Positions 1 through 8,915 of a stretch of 58,089 bases of DNA are shown here, in pieces. The translations under genes and the position numbers were made by a program. Source of the DNA: Oceanospirillaceae bacterium (GTDB taxonomy: Bacteria > Pseudomonadota > Gammaproteobacteria > Pseudomonadales > Oceanobacteraceae); contig PBQA01000012.1 of assembly GCA_002724925.1 (NCBI GenBank), positions 1-58,089 on the forward strand, written 5' to 3'. Below the pieces are notes generated by a model. That model saw only the letters and a program-made list of their open reading frames with translations, did not search any database and was not told where the DNA came from. Position 1 is the stretch's first letter, and each line of letters begins with the position of its first letter.

Positions 1-3000
1 AAGGCACCACAGATACTGACGGTGACGGCATCATCGATGCGCTGGAATCTGCCAATAACGATGCGGATAACGATGGTGTATCTGATGAGTTGGATGCGGC
101 GAACAACGACCCAACCAATGACTCGGACAACGACGGCATCAACAACGAAACCGAAGTTGCGGCTGGCACTGATCCTCTTGATCCAAACGATGTTGGTAAC
201 GACAACGACGGAGACGGGGTACCTGACAACATCGATAATGACGACGATAACGACGGCGTAAACGATGATGAAGATGACTTCCCGAACGATCCGAATGAAG
301 ACACGGATACCGATGGGGATGGCACAGGTAACAACGCAGATACCGACGATGATAACGACGGTTACAACGACCAGGATGAGATTGACAGCGGTACTGATCC
401 TCTGGATGAGAATGATACTCCAGCGGATAACGATGGTGACGGTGTGTCAGATGTTAACGACGATGATGATGACAACGACGGTGTGAATGACGAAGACGAC
501 GCTTTCCCGAACGATCCGAATGAAGATACGGATACAGACGGCGATGGCGTTGGCAATAACGCCGATAACGATGATGATGGTGATGGCTACTCTGACGACG
601 ACGAGAATCAGAATGGTAGTGACCCACTTGATCCGAACGATGTCCCTGCAGACAACGACGGTGACGGCATCTCTGATGTTAACGATGACGACGATGATAA
701 CGACGGCATTTCTGACGAAGACGAGGAGAATCTCGGTACAGATCCGAAGAATCCCGACTCCGATGGCGATGGTGTAGATGACGGCACTGAAATTGGTGAT
801 ACCAACAACCCTTCTGATGAAGATGGGGACGGCACTCCAGATGCTCTGGACAGCACGAATGACAGTGATAGCGATGGTCTCTCAAACTACCTCGAAACTC
901 TGATCGGATCAGATCCAGAGGCGCGTGACAGCGATGGTGACAGCTATCGTGATCATGAAGAGATCGCTGTTGTGCTCACCGGTGAAGACATCGATGACGA
1001 CGGTATTGACGATGCGCTGGACGCCAGTGTTATCGGAGCGCCAGACGAGAATGGTGACGGCGTAGCTGACTTCGCGATTGTCGATGTCGATGGAGATGGC
1101 ATACCTAACCTGTTAGACACAGACAGTGATAACGATGGTATTGATGACATCAATGAGACGCTGGCAGATGCGGATGGTGATGGTATTCCAGACCTCGTAG
1201 ACCCTGTGACTGCTGTTGGTGGTGGCGACAGTGATGGTGATTTCATCCCTGATGCGATTGAGTGCTGCTACGACACAGACCGTGATGGTCAGCCTGATTA
1301 CATGCAGACCGACACCGACAGTGACTTTATCGATGACGTTATTGAAGCTGGTATCAGTGGCAACGATACCGATCTGGATGGCTACGACGATACCTATGAC
1401 GCAGATATAGATGGCGACGGTAATGTTGATAATGGTCCTGACGGGAACCTCGATGGTATTAACGACTTCTGGCAGCCAATCGACTCTGATGGCGATGGCC
1501 TCGCCGATTATCGTGATACCGACAGCGACAATGATGGTATACCTGATGAAGAAGAGTCTGGTTATGGCGCCTTCCCGGATCGCGATACCGACGGTGATGG
1601 TATCCCGGACCGCGTAGATGGCGACAACGGTGATACCGGCACCTCAGGCGGGGACAGTGATGGCGACGGCATCAGTGACGAAGACGAGTGTTCTGCGGGT
1701 TATCCGAGCTGTGAAGACAGCGATGGTGACGGAACTCCAGATTACCTTGATGACACTGACGACAGCATTGACCAGGCGCCGGGTAATACCGATACCGATA
1801 ATGACGGGCTGACGGATGAGGATGAAGCTGAGCGCGGCACTGATCCGAACAATGCAGACTCAGACAACGATGGTGTGTCTGATGGCGATGAGGTGGCTGC
1901 CGGTTCAGATCCTCTTAACCCTGACTCTGATGGAGATGGCATTGAAGATGGTAAAGAGAACACTGACAGCAATGACAACGGTGTGGTTGATAGCAATGAA
2001 GGCTATCTGCGGACATCAACAGGATCGGGGTCTATGAGCCTGCTCTGGGTGGTTGCTGCACTTCTCCTTGTCCGCCGTCGGCATCTGGCGCTGCTGCTTG
2101 CAGTCGCGTCTTTGCCAGCGGCCGCGGTAGAAGCCGATAAAGAGCGCCTGTATGTACTGGGTTCGCTGGAGTACTCACGCTTTGCCCCTATCACTGAAGG
2201 TGGTGGTATCAGAATCACCGACCGTCATGATTGGGGTGCAGGTCTTGGCTTGGGGTACGACCTGTTGGATGAGTTGGCAGTAGAGTTTTCTTACGCGACA
2301 AAAGGCGAGCTGGAGGCAGCAACCGCAGGCAGTGACGTGGGTATTGAGTACGATGCTGCGGTTCTGTCCGCGAAGTGGTTTCCTGCAATCTGGAAGGAAA
2401 ATGAGCGCTACGCCGGAGACTGGCCAGAGAAGTTCAACTGGTATCTGACTGGTGGTGTGTCACACCTCAATACTTCAGGCGATGCTCTCTCTGAGAGTGA
2501 GAACTCGATGAACATAATGTACGGCGCGGGTGTGACTTACGGTCTGACGCCTAAGCTTCAACTCCGTGGTTCTTTAGATCGGATCTCGGGGGATGTTCTG
2601 ACGTATGGTCTGAGTCTGATCTGGTATCCGTTCGCGTCTGAGAATCGATCATGGAAGCGTGAATCTCAGGTGATCGAAGAAGCTGCATTGCCGGTTTACG
2701 CACCTGTTGATGTTGCCGTACCTTCTGCGCAACCAGTCGTTGTGATTGAACCTACCGCTGCAGGTAAAGAAGAGGTGTGTCAGGTTGAGCGTTCAAGGGC
2801 GGATGTACTGTTCGCTTATGATTCATCCCGCCTGAGTTCTGAGTTTGATGAAAGTCTTGATATGGCAGCAGAAGATTTCTTCTCGTGTCCTGATCTTGAA
2901 ATCACTCTGATTGGCTATACAGACAGTCGCGGCTCCAAGCGCTATAACGAAGCGCTGGCTCTGAAACGAGCAGAGTCTGTAGCGCAGTACCTAATGGAGC

Positions 3001-3116
3001 GGGGCGTGCCTTCAAACCGAATCGTTAAAATTTCACGAGGTGTTGATGCCTCCAGAGGTCTGAGCGAAGACGAGAAGCGCCGTGTTGAACTCTATTTTGG
3101 CGACCACTCTGAGTGA
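1..3116 (+). CDS. TSP3-repeat / OmpA-family surface protein, 5' partial
   Basis: The reading frame is open from base 3 and has no start in the window, so the N-terminus lies upstream. From the edge to about base 2000 it encodes dozens of DxDxDG-type thrombospondin type-3 repeats (calcium-binding, extremely acidic). Bases 2016-2090 encode a Ser/Gly-rich stretch and the helix MSLLWVVAALLLVRRR. A second hydrophobic run ending in PAAA follows and looks like a signal peptide. Bases 2135-2660 encode an OmpA-type beta-barrel. Bases 2790-3116 encode an OmpA C-terminal domain with the peptidoglycan-binding signature GYTDSRG and LKRAESV, where Asp and Arg are both kept. Two Cys (CQVERS and FFSCPD) may pair. 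The product probably tethers a calcium-binding exported domain to an outer-membrane/peptidoglycan anchor. It is a tandem paralog of the next gene. Confidence 0.85.
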   Translation, partial: GTTDTDGDGIIDALESANNDADNDGVSDELDAANNDPTNDSDNDGINNETEVAAGTDPLDPNDVGNDNDGDGVPDNIDNDDDNDGVNDDEDDFPNDPNEDTDTDGDGTGNNADTDDDNDGYNDQDEIDSGTDPLDENDTPADNDGDGVSDVNDDDDDNDGVNDEDDAFPNDPNEDTDTDGDGVGNNADNDDDGDGYSDDDENQNGSDPLDPNDVPADNDGDGISDVNDDDDDNDGISDEDEENLGTDPKNPDSDGDGVDDGTEIGDTNNPSDEDGDGTPDALDSTNDSDSDGLSNYLETLIGSDPEARDSDGDSYRDHEEIAVVLTGEDIDDDGIDDALDASVIGAPDENGDGVADFAIVDVDGDGIPNLLDTDSDNDGIDDINETLADADGDGIPDLVDPVTAVGGGDSDGDFIPDAIECCYDTDRDGQPDYMQTDTDSDFIDDVIEAGISGNDTDLDGYDDTYDADIDGDGNVDNGPDGNLDGINDFWQPIDSDGDGLADYRDTDSDNDGIPDEEESGYGAFPDRDTDGDGIPDRVDGDNGDTGTSGGDSDGDGISDEDECSAGYPSCEDSDGDGTPDYLDDTDDSIDQAPGNTDTDNDGLTDEDEAERGTDPNNADSDNDGVSDGDEVAAGSDPLNPDSDGDGIEDGKENTDSNDNGVVDSNEGYLRTSTGSGSMSLLWVVAALLLVRRRHLALLLAVASLPAAAVEADKERLYVLGSLEYSRFAPITEGGGIRITDRHDWGAGLGLGYDLLDELAVEFSYATKGELEAATAGSDVGIEYDAAVLSAKWFPAIWKENERYAGDWPEKFNWYLTGGVSHLNTSGDALSESENSMNIMYGAGVTYGLTPKLQLRGSLDRISGDVLTYGLSLIWYPFASENRSWKRESQVIEEAALPVYAPVDVAVPSAQPVVVIEPTAAGKEEVCQVERSRADVLFAYDSSRLSSEFDESLDMAAEDFFSCPDLEITLIGYTDSRGSKRYNEALALKRAESVAQYLMERGVPSNRIVKISRGVDASRGLSEDEKRRVELYFGDHSE

Positions 3117-3140
3117 GTAAACACCCGTAAATCATATGTA

Positions 3141-3182
3141 AGCCCTCAGGTTACACATTGTAATCTGGGGGCTGTCTTTTTA
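3141..3182 (+). terminator. Rho-independent terminator after the first TSP3/OmpA gene
   Basis: AGCCCTCAGGTTAC pairs with GTAATCTGGGGGCT (with G-T wobbles) and is followed by a T-rich tract. It lies 25 bp after the stop codon, so the two paralogs are probably separate transcripts. Confidence 0.75.
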
Positions 3183-3274
3183 AGATACATCCTTACCGCC
3201 ACGGTTGTCGGCAATTAACAATAATAACGGTCGGCTGACAGCTCCCCACGCGTGGAAGGTACGGAGATAATTGT

Positions 3275-6200
3275 ATGAAGCTGTTTCAATGGTCGACTGC
3301 CTCTCTGCTGTCGGTACTATGCACTTTTTCTGTGTCAGTTCAGGCCGCGCCGGGTGGTGTATCCTTCAATGATGCTGGCCTTTGGTTAAAGTCGGATGAT
3401 GCCGGCGATATCGCCGTTGCCTGGAAAGATAATTCCGGCGCCTCAAATAATGTCGAAGTGCGTGTAACCGGTTCTGCGGCACCGTGGGCACTGAGCGCAG
3501 CGGATGCAGAACACAACTTCCATCCCTACACCACGGGTTACCAGAATAATCGCCTGTTTCATGATACGGATGCCTCGTTGGTGGAAGAGGGTGACAATGT
3601 CACACCGCTCACCATGATTGCTGTCACCCGTTTGAACAGCCTTCCTGATACCGACAGTGTTGCTCGGATTATGGGTCTGGCCAACAGCAGTCTACCGGAA
3701 GCCGCTGAGCCCGGTTTATCGGTAGCGGGGGATGATTCAGACTACGCAGGCCGTTTACAGCTCAGCTTTGAGTCGGAGTTTTCAGCCTGGCCAGATTATC
3801 TCTATAGCTCTCCCATTCCATTATCAGAAAGCGTGATCAACTTTGCGGTGGTTGGTGGTTCGAATAATACCGATGTCACACTTGGTTATAATGATACTCA
3901 GGCTTTCAGCGTCGCTGATGAGCCCGTTGTAACCCGGGGGGACACTATATCTATTGGTTATGGCACACGATTCGCCGAGAGCGCGCAACCGTTCAACGGC
4001 GATATCATGGAAGTGATCTGGTATGCCGATGAGTTGAGCGAAAATCAACTGCAGCGTGTGCACAGCTACCTGGCCGTAAAACACGGAATCGGGCTGTCAG
4101 GTGACTACCTGGCTTCGGACAATACCGTGGTCTGGCAGTCGACGGTCGATTCAGCTTATAACACCGACGTCTTTGGTCTTGGGCGTGATGATACGAGTGG
4201 CCTGAACCAGCTCATTTCCAGGTCGGTCAGATCTCCTGAATTAACGGTTTCTACGACCACTGATTTTGCTTCCGGTAATAATATTGCTCGTCCGGTTTTG
4301 GGTGCTGACCGCTCTTTCGCTTTGATGGGGCATAACGGCGGTGCGGTTTCTTTCTCGAACGCTGATATTTCCGGGTCATATTCCTATCGCTCGGAGCGCG
4401 TCTGGCTTTATCAGGCAAGCAACCTTATCGCGCCACTTGCGATGAAATTTGATCTGCCGGTACTTGCACCGGGAACGCGGGTTTATCTGGTCCGTCGCAA
4501 TGCTGATGATGACTTCTCTGAGGAGGCTGTGCGTGTCGGAGAAGTGAATCGTTCTACGGGGGAAATTGCAGGGGTCGAACTGACGACCGGTGATTATTTT
4601 ACGCTGGCGATCACACTGGATTCTGATGAAGACGGCGTGATCGATCCAGAGGATGCCTTCCCGAATGACCCGACGGAAACAGAAGATACCGACGGCGACG
4701 GCATTGGTGACAACGCAGACACAGATGATGACGGTGATGGTTATACCGATGCTGATGAGACAATTGCAGGTTCTGATCCGAAGGACGATAGCAGTATTCC
4801 GGCAGACAATGATAACGACGGTGTATCGGATGTCACTGATACCGACGATGATAACGACGGGTTGAGCGACAGTGATGAGGCTCTGGTAGGTACTGACCCG
4901 GAAAACCCTGATACCGACAACGATGGTGTGCTTGATGGCCCTGAAGTGGGCAGTGACGCCAGCAACCCTCGGGATGAAAATGGCGATGGTATTGCCGATG
5001 TTTTCACGCCAACCAATGATTCTGATCAGGATGGCCTGTCGAATTACGTCGAACGCCTGATCGGTTCAGATCCTGCGCGTCGTGATTCAGATGGCGATGA
5101 TTTCCGTGATGATGAAGAGCTGGCAGTCGCTCTGTCAGGTCGCGACTCTGATAATGATGGCATAGATGACGCAATGGACGCAGACAGCACGGGGGCACCC
5201 GATAGTGATGGAGATGGCGTCGCCGACTTTGCCCTTCTGGATACCGATAATAACGGCACACCGGATTTGCTTGATACAGACAGTGACGCTGATGGCATCG
5301 ATGACCTCTCCGAAACGTTGAATGATGCCGATGGCGATGGAATCGCCGATGTCCGTGACCCCGTTAATTCACTGGGTGGCGGTGATAGCGATACTGATGC
5401 CTTGCCTGATGTTTATGAATGCTGCGGTGATGCGGATCAGGACGGCGTACCCAACTATATGCAGTCAGACAGCGATTCTGATTCGATTCATGATGGTTAT
5501 GAGGCAGGCATTGTCAGCCCGGCCGATGATGATGGCGATGGTTATGACAACCGCTACGATGCCGACATAAATGGAGATGGCGTTGTGGATAACGGACCGG
5601 ATGTTAACGATGACGGTCTGCGAGACGATTGGATGCCGCTTGATACCGATGGCGATGGCCTCCCGGATTACGCTGATACCGATAGTGATAACGATGGTGT
5701 CAGCGATGAAGATGAAACTTTGTTTGGCAGCGCACTCACTGATGACGCAGACGGTGACGGTATTCCATCCCAGGTCGATGCATCTCAGGGAGAGAACGGC
5801 GGTGATAGTGACAGCGACGGGCTTAGCGATTCAGAGGAGTGTCCTGAAGGTTATCCATACTGCCGTGACACAGACAGTAATGGCACGCCGGACTATATGT
5901 CAGTGGACAGTGACGGCGATGGTATTCTCGATGCTGAAGATCCGGATACAGCGCCTGGTGGTGGTGACTCTGATGGTGATGGTGTAGGCGATGCTGAAGA
6001 GTGCCCTGTGGCTGGCGAATGTCCGGATTCCGACGGCGATGGCATTCCGGACTACCTCGATGATGATACCCAGTATCAAGCACCTGATGTGGATGAAGAC
6101 GATGGAAGCGAAGGTGGTGATCAGGCTCCTGAAGCACCAGAAACTCTATCAGATCATATGACTTCTTCGACTGGTGTCGGCGCTTTCTCAATGCTTTGGG

Positions 6201-7231
6201 GGATGCTTGCTCTTCTGTTAATTCGTCGCCGTTCAATCGCGCTGATCCTTTCTTTAAGCACCATGGTGGCCCTGCCTGCAACTGCGGCTGAGTTATCGAA
6301 AGAACGTCTTTATATAACGGGCAGTGCAGAATATTCGCGTTTCAGCCCAGAGACCGAAGGCAGTGTTTACACCGTCTCTGACCGGCACGACTGGGGTGTG
6401 AGCCTCGGTGCGGGCTATGACTTGTTTGACCAGTGGGCTCTTGAGTTTGATTTCAGTCAGAAGGGCGAACTCCAGGCGCTGAGAGATAATGCGGTGGAGA
6501 ATTCTGAATACAGCTTTGCCGCTGCCACTGTCGCCTGGTACCCATCCATCTGGTATTCCAACCGTCGATACGACGACACTTGGCCTCACAAATTGAATTG
6601 GTTTATCTCCAGTGGCGTCAGCCGTATGTTTGTTTCCGGTAGTGCCGATAACGAACTGGAAAACTCGGTAAACCTGTCTCTTGGAGGCGGTGTGACTTAC
6701 GGTTTGTCGTCGGGCGTTGAACTGAAAGCAACTGCAGAAAGGCTATCGGGCGATGTGTTCAGTTGGGGCCTGGGCCTCAGTTGGTACCCATATGCACCCG
6801 CCAGTCGCGGTCAGGCTGGTCGTAGCTATGATCCGGATGAAGCGCGCACGCCTTTATATCAGCCATATCAGGTGGCCAGCCAACGAGTAGCCAGAACTCA
6901 TGTTGCAGATTGTGGGCTTCAATTAAAAAATGCTCAGGTTGAGTTTTCTGAGAGTTCGTACCTGTTGCAACGCGAGTACTTCCCTCGTCTTGATGAAATC
7001 AGCGACGATTTCTTCAAGTGCCCTGGGGTAACGTTAGTGGTTGTGGGGACAGGTGAGCAGGCTGGTCTGGATCAGGACTCGCGTCGTGATGATCTGGCTT
7101 ATCAGCGCGCACGCGCCGTTTACCAATATCTTGTAAGACGGGGAGTGCCATCGAATCGGGTTGTGATTTCAACCCGCCCGATGGACGACGCGGCATCTGA
7201 GCACCGCGCTGAGGTATTCTTCGCCCGCTAA
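3275..7231 (+). CDS. TSP3-repeat / OmpA-family surface protein (1318 aa), second paralog
   Basis: A complete copy of the architecture seen in the previous gene. Signal peptide at residues 1-24 (ends VQA), then about 400 residues that look like the LamG/DUF8202-type region of large surface proteins (HSYLAVKHGI motif near 265). TSP3 DxDxDG repeats span about 448-940. A short linker leads to SMLWGMLALLLIRRR (about 972-986), then a second signal-peptide-like run ending PATAA. The OmpA-type barrel is about 1005-1175 and the OmpA C-terminal-like domain about 1210-1318. The Cys pair is conserved with the first paralog. The domain has lost the Asp that normally contacts diaminopimelate, so peptidoglycan binding is doubtful. 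Start ATG with GGAG 12 nt upstream. Architecture is certain; the biological role is inferred. Confidence 0.88.
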   Translation: MKLFQWSTASLLSVLCTFSVSVQAAPGGVSFNDAGLWLKSDDAGDIAVAWKDNSGASNNVEVRVTGSAAPWALSAADAEHNFHPYTTGYQNNRLFHDTDASLVEEGDNVTPLTMIAVTRLNSLPDTDSVARIMGLANSSLPEAAEPGLSVAGDDSDYAGRLQLSFESEFSAWPDYLYSSPIPLSESVINFAVVGGSNNTDVTLGYNDTQAFSVADEPVVTRGDTISIGYGTRFAESAQPFNGDIMEVIWYADELSENQLQRVHSYLAVKHGIGLSGDYLASDNTVVWQSTVDSAYNTDVFGLGRDDTSGLNQLISRSVRSPELTVSTTTDFASGNNIARPVLGADRSFALMGHNGGAVSFSNADISGSYSYRSERVWLYQASNLIAPLAMKFDLPVLAPGTRVYLVRRNADDDFSEEAVRVGEVNRSTGEIAGVELTTGDYFTLAITLDSDEDGVIDPEDAFPNDPTETEDTDGDGIGDNADTDDDGDGYTDADETIAGSDPKDDSSIPADNDNDGVSDVTDTDDDNDGLSDSDEALVGTDPENPDTDNDGVLDGPEVGSDASNPRDENGDGIADVFTPTNDSDQDGLSNYVERLIGSDPARRDSDGDDFRDDEELAVALSGRDSDNDGIDDAMDADSTGAPDSDGDGVADFALLDTDNNGTPDLLDTDSDADGIDDLSETLNDADGDGIADVRDPVNSLGGGDSDTDALPDVYECCGDADQDGVPNYMQSDSDSDSIHDGYEAGIVSPADDDGDGYDNRYDADINGDGVVDNGPDVNDDGLRDDWMPLDTDGDGLPDYADTDSDNDGVSDEDETLFGSALTDDADGDGIPSQVDASQGENGGDSDSDGLSDSEECPEGYPYCRDTDSNGTPDYMSVDSDGDGILDAEDPDTAPGGGDSDGDGVGDAEECPVAGECPDSDGDGIPDYLDDDTQYQAPDVDEDDGSEGGDQAPEAPETLSDHMTSSTGVGAFSMLWGMLALLLIRRRSIALILSLSTMVALPATAAELSKERLYITGSAEYSRFSPETEGSVYTVSDRHDWGVSLGAGYDLFDQWALEFDFSQKGELQALRDNAVENSEYSFAAATVAWYPSIWYSNRRYDDTWPHKLNWFISSGVSRMFVSGSADNELENSVNLSLGGGVTYGLSSGVELKATAERLSGDVFSWGLGLSWYPYAPASRGQAGRSYDPDEARTPLYQPYQVASQRVARTHVADCGLQLKNAQVEFSESSYLLQREYFPRLDEISDDFFKCPGVTLVVVGTGEQAGLDQDSRRDDLAYQRARAVYQYLVRRGVPSNRVVISTRPMDDAASEHRAEVFFAR

Positions 7232-7241
7232 TGCGGGCGAA
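7220..7241. terminator. Inverted repeat between convergent genes
   Basis: TTCGCCCGC and GCGGGCGAA flank a 4-nt loop that contains the TAA stop of the upstream gene. Nine perfect pairs sit between convergent genes. A U-tract is lacking, so terminator function is likely but not proven. Confidence 0.45.
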
Positions 7242-7256
7242 AAGTCAGCTCTGAAA

Positions 7257-8720
7257 TCAGCTTACTTTATTTAACAGATAGGTGGTAAGCAGGGGAACAG
7301 GACGTCCTGTTGCACCTTTGCTTGTGCCATCACCGCCCCATGCTGGTCCGGCAATATCGACGTGAGCCCAGCGGGTTCCCTCGGTAAAGCGTGAGAGGAA
7401 GCACGCAGCAGTTGTCGCTCCCGCGAGAGGGCCGCCAATGTTAGCGATATCTGCAAAGTTACTGTCGAGCAGTGACTGGTAATCGTCTTCCAGCGGTAAA
7501 CGCCAGACGCGGTCGCCGGAGTAAGCGCCTGCAGTATTCAGCTCAGTAGCCAGTTCTTCATCGGTGGTAAACAAGCCAGAATTCACCTTCCCGAGAGCCG
7601 CCATACAAGCGCCGGTCAGGGTGGCAACATCCACACAGGTGGCTGGCTTGTAGTCACGAATACCCAGAGTCAGCGCATCACATAACACCAGTCGGCCTTC
7701 GGCGTCGGTATTAAGAATTTCGACGGTCTGCCCGGACAGTGTTGTCACAACGTCGCCCGGCTTGCTAGCGTCGCCTGCTGGCATATTTTCAGCGCTGGTA
7801 ATGATAGCAACCACGTTGATGGCCGGTTTCAGCTCGGCGATTGTTTTCATGGTGCCCAAAACAGATGCGGCGCCGCACATGTCGTACTTCATCTCGTCCA
7901 TCTTGGCACCCGGCTTCAGGCTGATGCCGCCGGTATCAAAGGTGATACCTTTGCCCACAATCATGTGAGGCGCTTCTTTGCCTGCACCTTTGTATTCCAT
8001 GATAATCAGCTTGCCGGGTTCAGAAGAGCCTTTGGCAACGGAATAGAAAGCGCCCGCGCCCATCTCTTCCATTTCTTTCTCGTCGTAGACCTTGCAGCTA
8101 AAGCCCGCAGCGTCGGACAGCTTCTGAGCTTCGTCTGCCAGATAGGTCGGAGTGCAGATGTTGGGTGGCATATTGCCGAGTTCTTTGGCGTAAGACGTAC
8201 CCAGACCTTTAGCATCGGCGACGGTCAGAGCTGTTTTGACGTCTTCACCAATCCAGACGAGAGTGTCCAGTGCGGGTGATGGTTCTTTCCCTGGCAGAGT
8301 GGCGATGAACTTGTATTGCGCAGCGTGAACCGCGAGTACGATCTGCTCGGCCCACCAGGCCTGTGGTCGGCTGTCGGTGGCCAGGGCAGAGACATCAACG
8401 GCGGCGGTTCCGGTTTTTCCTGCAATAGCTTTGCCGATTGTACTGGCGATTTTGTTAGCATCGACAGCATTAAGATTCTCTTTACCGCTACCGGCAATGA
8501 CGGTGCGGTTGGCTTGAGTATTGGCCAGCGAATACAGGGTGAGAGAGCTGCCAGCACTCCCCGTGACATCTTTTGCGCTGATTCGAGCCTGGATAGCTCC
8601 ACCCGAGGCAGAATCTATTTTTTCGGCAGAGGCAGAGAGCTCACCGTTATCGTTAATTGTGACGACGAGAGTATCTGCAGGAAGTTCTGCAGGGTTACCG
8701 GTGAAAATCTGAAAATCCAT
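7257..8720 (-). CDS. pepA: Leucyl aminopeptidase (M17 family)
   Basis: Encodes a 487-residue cytosolic M17 metallo-aminopeptidase that removes N-terminal residues such as Leu from peptides as a hexamer. The diagnostic family motif NTDAEGRL is at about residues 336-343. The first metal-binding/catalytic lysine region, VGKGITFDTGGISLKPG, is near 253. Length is normal for bacterial PepA (about 480-500). ATG is preceded by AAGGAG at good spacing. In E. coli PepA also acts as a DNA-binding regulator; nothing here tests that. It is divergent from lptF and shares about 195 bp of upstream DNA with it, the arrangement common in gammaproteobacteria. Confidence 0.96.
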   Translation of the reverse strand: MDFQIFTGNPAELPADTLVVTINDNGELSASAEKIDSASGGAIQARISAKDVTGSAGSSLTLYSLANTQANRTVIAGSGKENLNAVDANKIASTIGKAIAGKTGTAAVDVSALATDSRPQAWWAEQIVLAVHAAQYKFIATLPGKEPSPALDTLVWIGEDVKTALTVADAKGLGTSYAKELGNMPPNICTPTYLADEAQKLSDAAGFSCKVYDEKEMEEMGAGAFYSVAKGSSEPGKLIIMEYKGAGKEAPHMIVGKGITFDTGGISLKPGAKMDEMKYDMCGAASVLGTMKTIAELKPAINVVAIITSAENMPAGDASKPGDVVTTLSGQTVEILNTDAEGRLVLCDALTLGIRDYKPATCVDVATLTGACMAALGKVNSGLFTTDEELATELNTAGAYSGDRVWRLPLEDDYQSLLDSNFADIANIGGPLAGATTAACFLSRFTEGTRWAHVDIAGPAWGGDGTSKGATGRPVPLLTTYLLNKVS

Positions 8721-8915
8721 CGTGGCTCCTTAGGGGGCTGGTTCGGTCATATTCGATGTAGCGAAATAACATGTTCCATCTAAGTGTGCGGCCAGACCGG
8801 GAAAATACAAGTAGCTGGGGTAACGGAAGCTGAAAAAAACAGTACAATGCTGCCTTGTGGATCTCTCTGATTGACCCGGCAGCTGCGACAGAGAGGTAAC
8901 TACCCGACGAAACAG

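Noticed and set aside
22-2037. Multiple plus-strand frames rich in Met/Thr and minus-strand frames rich in Ser/Pro
   Set aside because: By-products of GAT/GAC-rich TSP3 repeat DNA read in other frames or on the other strand.
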